From contig JACCGJ010001867.1 in the NCBI GenBank assembly GCA_013407085.1, forward strand, positions 38,751 through 102,750: DNA of 64,000 nucleotides. The letters run 5' to 3'. Within the stretch, counting starts at the first letter, position 1. Every line of letters begins with the position of its first letter. The notes below the pieces were generated by a model. It was not told where the DNA came from, ran no database searches, and worked only from the letters and a program-made list of their open reading frames with translations. Of this stretch, positions 13,001-22,000 are shown piece by piece. Origin of the DNA: Atriophallophorus winterbourni (taxonomy: Eukaryota > Platyhelminthes > Trematoda > Plagiorchiida > Microphallidae). The translations under genes and the position numbers were made by a program.

Positions 13001-16000
13001 TCTTCTCGTCGTCGGAATTGCTGTTAGTCGGGGCGTAAGTTGCTACAATAAACAAGCATCGCTGATTAGAAGATTTTGAGTTTGGTCTAATATTAGTAAC
13101 TAGTCTAACTGCGCACATCCTACTATTGCAAGGAATCCAATCGATTAGACGGGATTCGCACGTGAATTCCGCACTATACCAATGCACGCCTTTCCTGAAA
13201 TGCCAGCTCCAGAATTACCAGAGAAGCGCAAAAAGTAGCGAGTTGAGAGGTTTTGTTCAGTAAGTTCAGTTATTACAGACGGATCATATAAGCGCGTTTC
13301 CGATAAACAGCAAACATCAATAGATAGACTATCTAAGGTAAGAGCCAATGCAGTTTGCTGGCCTATTTATCTGAGAGTTTGACATTCATAGCTCCGATGT
13401 GAGCAGAGGTCCGTGGTTTCAGAAAGTGATCTGTAAATTTGCGAGTAGAGGATGTTCCAACATGTTCCGCGCGGTCTTCTCTAAGGCTGGGATTGACCGA
13501 CGGAGAGTTGTTAACAGTAGATGGGGAAGGGTCAGACGCAGTTTGAAATGTAGGGCCAGCTGTAGCTTGTTTTCGCTTACCCGCCCTGCTGTATGCAGCA
13601 GGTAAGGCGACCCTATTTATCGGCCGATGCACTATAAAGTTTGTAGTTATAGTCATGGTTGTATGTGGGCTCGGATACTGACTGGTCGCCAAGCCTAGAC
13701 AGGAGAACAATTAAGGTTCTTGACCAAAGCCTTTTGCTAAAAAGCCTGACGCACAAGGCAACGGTTTGGGTTTAGACAGTGTTCGTCTGACCTCTAGATA
13801 TATTGATCTTCCTGAGAGCACCACCCAGCATAGCTCAATGAGTCATGGAGGTACACATAACATCGCACCACGTTGAGGTCCAGTCTCAGCGTGATGGACT
13901 TTCTACTTACTGAACATGTGTTTTCTGTGTCGTGACTCACAGGTTAGCAAGTATGTTGTACTGCTGTCTCATATAGTTATAAATTGATTTTTGGTTGAAG
14001 TCTGAATCAATAAATGAGTAGTATACCACGTTCTGGCTTCAACAAATATTCAACCATAGTGGTGCTATTGGGTCTATTGCCAAAATATCCTGCTCATAGG
14101 TGTTGCATAGCACCAATTGTGGGACTTGGCTTAGTTCTCATTTGAAAGTACATTTCAAGCTGCACACAAGGATTTTTCTTTGTCTTTGCAAACAGTTATA
14201 ACGAGCTTGCCATGGACGGTGAGCTGCAACCGATAGCACTCTTCTTGTGTCGATTGTTTTAGTTTGATATTCAGGCCCTCAGGCAGACTGATTTTAATCA
14301 TTCTAGACCCGTTTCTGTGGATCTGTCCACAAATTATCTGAACATCGCCTCGCATTTCGTTTTCGTTTCTAGGTCGGATTTTTCGGCCCAATTGTCCATG
14401 CTGCAGTGTTGGACGCGGATGTGCTACCCGGACTGGTCCGAGCCACTGCCATCAACGCCAGTCGTGCGATCAAAGCGATGAAACCAAACTACCGAACCCA
14501 GTACGTTTCGATTGCGAGACATGGATCCACGCCTCCATTGAATTGTGTTACTATGGTTACTCGTCATTGATCGTTTGTTTCGTGCGTTCGTACTGTTCGT
14601 TGTTTTCTGGTCACTATGGTATCCGTTTGTCTCGGAGGCTGTATCGTTTATTGCGCTAGGCAAGCGCCATGTTTGTGCTTCGCTGTCAATCGTGTGGTAT
14701 GCATCCTTGCAACTCGTGGGGATTTTTCCTGTTTTAGCTTGGATGTGTGTGTGTGTATGTATGAAAGCACAAACTCGGCGAACACCACCTGAACATCCTC
14801 ATCGTGAGCTACGCATATTCTCCTCTATTGCACGGATGCGCAATCCTGCAGTACTTCTGTGCTGTGCGGCTAACACCGTGCTAAATTGATTGGCCGCTGG
14901 TAGTGAGCTGCATGCGAATACACGCTGGAGTCTCACTACCATTTCTATTTCTTTTGTCATATCTGTCTAGGCCTGGGCAACCTGACAGTATCTTAACCCA
15001 CGTGCAGTCTCTGACTGTACGGCACTTTGCCTGGATCAGGCTTGTGCTTTAATACATACATACAATACTCCTCTATTGCTGGAGCACAAGCCTGATCCAG
15101 ACAAAGTGCCACGCAGTCATAAACTGCACGTGAGCCAGGATACTGTCAGGTTGCTCTGATCTAGACTGATATGAGAAATCTTTGTGACTTATCAAGTAGT
15201 TTTCTTGTTTGTTTTTTTACTTTTTGTTAGTTCGATGGGCCAGTATTTACGTCTATATCGGACACGACTTTCGTTGTCAAGCTTTTCGTATATCTTGCCG
15301 CTCTCGTGACTGCACTCTGCTCATTCGAGGAGTCATCTGTGTCGTATCAGACTGCTCATTGACTATGATTCAACATTTAGAATTATAGCATCGATGTTTC
15401 TGTCCAGTGTCTTTCTCATAAGTGAAAATCTCCTAGATGTCGTTGCTTTCCTGGCATTTTAGGTAGTGTGCTAGTCGGGATTATAGCGAGAATAATCAAA
15501 AACGCATTTTCCCCATTCTTCCAACGAACTCAACCCCCTGAGCGCGCTGCTCAGCTATTTCAATACACTTTGGTTACCAAACTACGATTGATTGTGCTTC
15601 GTCTTCCTGGCATGATCCACAGTGTTTTTTCCTATCTTTTGCATGCTCCTTTGTAGACTGTGTGTGAATCTCATGGACGCTGTTGCCTTACTCGTTATCA
15701 AACGTTTGTGAATGCATAATTCACTCAACTTGTAGACGTTTCATCCTAGGAGGTTTAGGTGCTCTTTCACTTCTTCCTTAGCCTTCAAAGCCCTCTCTCT
15801 CTCATCTGTTTGAGTTTATGTTTTCAAGATCGTGTAGCATTCAACTATGGTTGTTTGCTCTCTACTGTCTTTGATCCACGGGTGTGTAATCGTTCAGTAC
15901 TTCTGTGCTGTGCGCCTAACACCATGCTAAATTGATTGGCCACCGGTAGTGAGCTGCATGCTGAAACACACTGGAGTCTCACTACCACCTCCATTTCCTG

Positions 16001-19000
16001 TCTGATAGCTGTCTTCGCATGGGCAAGCTGACAGTATCTTCGCCCACATGCAGTCTCTAACTGTGCAGCACTTTGCCTGCATCAGACTTGTGCTTTCATA
16101 TATACATACATTCGTCTTTCATGAACATCTTCCGTCCTGTTGCATCCTTGTTACTGCGCCGTGTTCATCGTTTGTTTGCTCAATTATTGTACTTGCCGCT
16201 CATACATTAGAGAAACCACGAATCTGTCAACTTTCACGTGTAACAGCACGTGGCTGTCAATTTACCCGCCCTGTTACATTGATAGATACATACTGATTAT
16301 CGTGGTCTATCAGTCGTTACTACCATTCCATTTAGAACACACGTGTCACATCTCAACCAATTGTGATGGTTGTGCTTCCAAAATCTCAAGTACCTCTCAG
16401 GTGCCATGACGCGAAATGCTTATCGTGACGCTCCGTGTCGAAGTTTGCTCGCTTTAGTCTGGATAGAAACCTGCGCGACCGATGATAACTTTAACTCTGT
16501 GTGTGTGTGTTGTTCTCGGTCGTAACTCAGGGTAGTACGATGTGATCTCTGCAAGACAGAAATGCCGAGCGTGAGTATACCAATCGACGCTTCTGTTTGT
16601 ATGCTAATTACAGCTTTCTTTCTCTCGCTGAGCTTTCCTCTAATCCGTTTCCCGGCATCTGTTTAGTTACGAGGAACGGGCGCTCTCGTTGAAGCAACTC
16701 GTTTCACGACACACGGTTCGCAGCTGTTTTGAAGATTTTGCTCAATCCCTAATTCTGCCCAATATCCCTCCAAGTGAGTCTCCATCTTGTGTACCATTCG
16801 ATGCTGTTTTCGGCATTCATTTTCGTTGCTCATGATGACTATTTTTATTCCTCTGTTTGGACGTTGGTTTTCCAACTGTTGTTTTATTCGCTTGTTTTCA
16901 CTAGCGCAGTAAAGTATTTATATGCCGTCGTCAACTTCGCTCAGTGCTTAGTCCTTAGAAATTTGTCCAGTGATTTGACTTATTACGCTTGAATTCGTTT
17001 CGGTTTCCTTGGCCTACCTACAGCAATCGTAATGGTAGCCTGTTAAAATCAATCAAATGCTCGTTTTCATTTGCTGATTTCTACCAGCATGTTGTTGGCC
17101 TCTTTCGGTCGATGTCGACCATGGATGTACGTCACAATCGCATGAATTTGCATGTTCTACAGCTTTTTGAATGACTAAACAGTCCGATTCGGGAGAAACA
17201 ATATCTCCCGCACCGCTGGCAACGATAGGCAGAACTCGGTCGTTGGGCGTCAATTGCACGCCGGCGACGTGATCTGCGTTCAGCAGCCAAGAGCTGTATC
17301 TGCTCCTCCCAGCTTGTAGACAACGCTTTACACAATGCCTCCAATGTGAGTGGTCAAGCACAAGTTCTTCCCAACTCGCAGGGTCAATGCCAAGAGCTTT
17401 CATATCGCTTTTGCAAACGTCTTTGTACTGCGGCCTGCCCAATGGTCGACTTTCTGATTGCAACTCACCATAGCATACGCAATAAAGTGTAAATAAATCC
17501 TTTGCGAAACTTTCATCATTTTCGTAATCATTCCTTCATCGTCATCACCATACCCGGTGGTGCGCTGTTACTTCATACAGGAGTTGATCTGGCTCCGCGC
17601 TACACAGCTGTCCTCATATAGTCTATGGGACTATTGCTTTTCCGATCCCCTACCTCTGACCAATCACGTTTTACCCAGCATAACTCCCGATCCTCAAGAC
17701 GGATTGGTCAAGTTGAGCAACATGTCATCCGGTTTCTGTCTGTTTTTTGCTATTTTTCCATTTCATCATTTTATTATACATGTTTCTCGCTTACTCAGCT
17801 CAAGCAAGCAAGTTATGACCAACACCTAAACGGTTAGTTACTACTACTCGTTAGCTCGTTTTGCTGCACCGCTTGCGATTTTTTCGTTGAACACTTTTGC
17901 ATGCGCGCACGTCTTCTCGTTGCTTTGCGTTTCTTTTTTGGTGTCGCGTTTTGTGTTTCTTTTGACGCTCGGTTATTTGTACATCTATGCTCGACATCCG
18001 TCGGAGGAAGGTGAAATCCGTCAGTAAAACCTCTCGGTCGGTTGTATCGGTCGTTTCGGGATTCAAATACCCTTCTATCTGGATGTGCTTGTATGTGTGA
18101 AATCACAAGCCTGTTTGCAGACAAAGTGCTGTACAATCGTAGCCTTCACGTGGGCAGCAGAATCAGTTCATCCCGTCCAATCCCATCAAGAGGCCTCGAT
18201 ATTTGCGTTGAGTTAATAACTTGTGTGCTGCTCATATTCCCAGCACTTACACTCCGCAATGCCCGTCGTTAACCAAACACGGTTGCATTGCTCCGATATC
18301 CAAAGTTTTCACTCTATTATACCATGATAACATTGAAACTCGCATATAGATGTTTGATTGTTGCCTACTCAACTCGCATTTATCTTAAGGGAGATTCAAC
18401 GTCAGAATCACTGTTTCGTAGATCAGTAAATCTAATCTAATCGCTTAACGAGGGCAAACAACTGAAAATCGATATTGTTGTTGGCCTCCTTCGGTCGATG
18501 TCGACATCACAAGCGCATGTCGGTCTAATGCCCCACAACGTTTGAGATGACTATACACACGTGATGCGTGATGTAATCAACAGCAAAGCTTTAGTAACTC
18601 ATAAGCCTAACCCCGGAATCTCTTTGTTATTCCATTTTCAAGCACCATGGTTCGTGGTCCGAAACGTACTTACTTACTTTACTTTACTTTTGTGCGGCTG
18701 GCTCCACGGGTGGATTAGCCGGCTTCATTGATGTCTCGGATTGAGACATCATCATGAAGTTTCTTGGGGATAGTGTACAAGTGATGTCCCCAGCACCACT
18801 TAGTGTTTGTTCGAGTACACCTCTCTAGCCTTTGCACAGCCAAGTGCAACCTACAAGGCAGCAGGGAGTTGGCAGATAAACGCGCTGTGCGCTAGTTATC
18901 TACCTACGGGGCTTCTCCGGATTTTTCCTCGGGGTTTTCTCCCGAAGCCTTTCCCGCAATCGGGTGACCCACAAGGCAGTGGGGGTTCGGAGTCAGGGTT

Positions 19001-22000
19001 TTCCTTCCCCTAGATGGATTGCCAGTAGCTGACGAGCTCCATCTGCCCGGAGCAAACTGGTTTTAAGGCGCCAGTCACCCGCCTTCGCCCCTTCTCCTGT
19101 CAGTAAGAGCAGTTCCGCCGGGCTTGTGAAATCCACTCGTGCAGGCCAGGAGTTGGACTTGGTTGTCAGAGGCTATTTGAGACGTATCTAACAGTGACGT
19201 CAAAATCGGACCCCTGTTAGGGTAAATTTAAGAACCATCTTCCAAAGTGACTCGGTAGATGTTGAGTTGAACACATTTTTCTAGGCCTGGACAATCTGAT
19301 AGTATCTCGGCCCATGTGCAGTCTCTAACTGTGCGGCACTTTGTCCAGATTAGGCTTGTGCTTGCATACATACGTGCATGCATACCCCTGCATAAAATGG
19401 TCATCATGTGGCTATCTGCGTTTGTTGTTTTCGAATTGCTTTTTAGAGGCTCGTTTAGAGCGTTTCTGTTGTGTTTGTTATTATGCGTATCAATGTTTGT
19501 GCTTGTTTCACTTGTTTTCTATGCCTTTGTTTTCTTTTGTTGGACATTTGCTGTTAATTTGCTGCACTTACACTTGTTTGCATGCACATCGTTTGTGTTA
19601 CTTGCTGGTTTTTTCGTGCTTTTTGAGCTACTCGTTTTTTTATTTGCCACAGGAGTAACTTGCCGTTGTCTATTTTATCATTATTCTCTATTTCTTTTCT
19701 CATATCTGTCTAGGCCTGAGCAACCTGACACTATCTTCGCCCATGTGCAGTCTCTGACTGTACGGCACTTTGCCTGGATCAGGCTTGTGCTTTCATACCA
19801 TGCCATTTCATCATTATTGGTTGAGCAGTTTGAGACAAGTGCGCTCAAATAAATCGCAATTCACGAACATTCGACTTCATTCAGAATCAAAACAATGAAC
19901 TTGGGCTCCTAAATACCATCGATGACACTGAACCGCTACGATAGACACTGCTGATCGCTTACGTTTAGAAGTGCGCGCTGGTTCGGTCCCATTTAAGATG
20001 TCGAACCATCGACCGACTGGTTCAACTGACGCATGACACAGACCTCAAAATACTGCAATTGTTCGATTGAAACCACAAGCCGGATCCATTCAAAGTGCCG
20101 CATAGTCAAAGATTGCATGTAGGCTAATATACTGTCAGGTTGCCCAGACCTAGACAGATGCAAGAGAAAATTACCAAGGGCAGTGAGAGTCGCGCATGTT
20201 TTTGTATACAGCTCACTCCCGGTGGCAAATCAATTTAGCAGTGTTAGCCGCCCAGCACAAAATTAGTACACGATTGCACATCCTACAACTAGTAATCATA
20301 TTAAAGTCTGTTCAGTAGTTATTGTTGTTGGCCTCCTTCGGTCGATGTCGACCATGGATGTACATCACAATCGCATGATGTTTTCATGTTTTACAGCTTT
20401 TTAAATGACTAAACAGTCCGATTCGGGAGGAACAATCTCTCCCGCAGCGCTCGCAACGATAGTCAGAACTGTTGTAGGGCGTCAGTTACACGCCGGCGGC
20501 GTGATCTGCGTTCAGTAGTAGTCTTTCCTTAATGAATATTCGCATAGTTAGCTGAACTGGTACGCTTTTAAACTTGGATGATACTAATTGTTGCCATGTC
20601 TATTCACTTATCCACGTTACTTGAGTGCTGTTTGCCAACATAAGTGGCATATGCGACACCACACATATTTCGCGCTCGTCCGTTCACACCGCATTTGCCC
20701 TTTTATCTAAAAACTGACTGTGAAATATCGGAGAAAATGTTTTTCCTTATACCAGACATCATTCTTTTCTCTTTGGCCAGTTAGTTAGTTATGGTAAACG
20801 CTAGCGTTTGTGTTCACCGGTTGAGGGTAACGCGCATTCCACTAGAGATCACATTATTTTAATCAGTCACGTGTTTCGTGGCCTTCGTCTATTGATTTCG
20901 CATGTGTGTTTTAATGTCGGTTCTCATAGACCTAAGGTGAATTTTAATGGCTGGGCTTTTGACGGAAATCCGTGACCTGCAACTCTGGTGGCACTTATAT
21001 TGATTAATCACGGTAAAATGCACTTTTCTACACATTTTGTCAATACCATTGTACAACAATCCTTCACTACGATCATTTGTACGTGGAGGGGCGTTGATGC
21101 TAGTGCAGATGTTTCTTTTTTGCCGTTCCGAGTGTCTGTCTATCACTTTTATCGCGAACAACAAAACCGCTTAATCACGTTTAGAAGTATTGCATTTCGC
21201 TCTATTAAACTCTCTAGTTTCTGATTGCGCTTTGTTAACTATTGCGTTTCGGATGTTGATGTGTTATATCCGACTACGCCTCATGGCACCAGAGTAAGCT
21301 TATTACTTCTGTGTGCAATATTATAACTCCACTGTGAACGCTAAGTGCTAAATTGAATTGACTTGATCGTGTGTACTCATCATCATGATCATCAAAGACA
21401 GCAATACACCGGTAGCACGTACCGAATGCTTAACTGCCATAATCGTGTGTACTGCGAAAAGAACATTCGTTTGCAGTAATATCATGCTGACGGGCTCTGT
21501 TTCGTGTGGTTGTATTTAGCCAAGTCACTTCGCGGCCTTTGCTTCGCTCTCGACATATTTCCAATTCTGTATTGGTCTTTCCACTTTTCTTCTCCGGGGC
21601 GACATTTGCTGAGCATGCGTCCTTTCCGATCCATTTTTATGCCCTTGCTCTCTTGTCTGACCACATTTTGGCTGGTTCGCTTTTGTAGTTTTATGGTTGG
21701 GATATTTTTAAGCACGACGGAAGCATCAGTTGACAAATGTCCGTAACTTTTTGAGGATGTTGTTGATTAGCATCCATGTCTTGGATTCATTAAAGGGTCT
21801 GCTTTAGCATTGGGTCTTTGATTTCCTGGAAAGCCGCATGTTGTCGGATACGCGCTCCACTTGCTGACGGCTTATAAATTCCTTGTCTGTGTGCTCGTAC
21901 TGTTCACCAAGCTTCGTAGATAGTTCTACTTGTTTAACCGAATCGCCGTCGTGCACGCTTATTGTGCTGTATTGAACAGGCAACCTCGTCGTGACTTGAT

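Noticed and set aside
14372..14663. Minus-strand frames overlapping RALGAPA exon 7
   Set aside because: Antisense shadows; the + strand exon matches the GAP family residue by residue.
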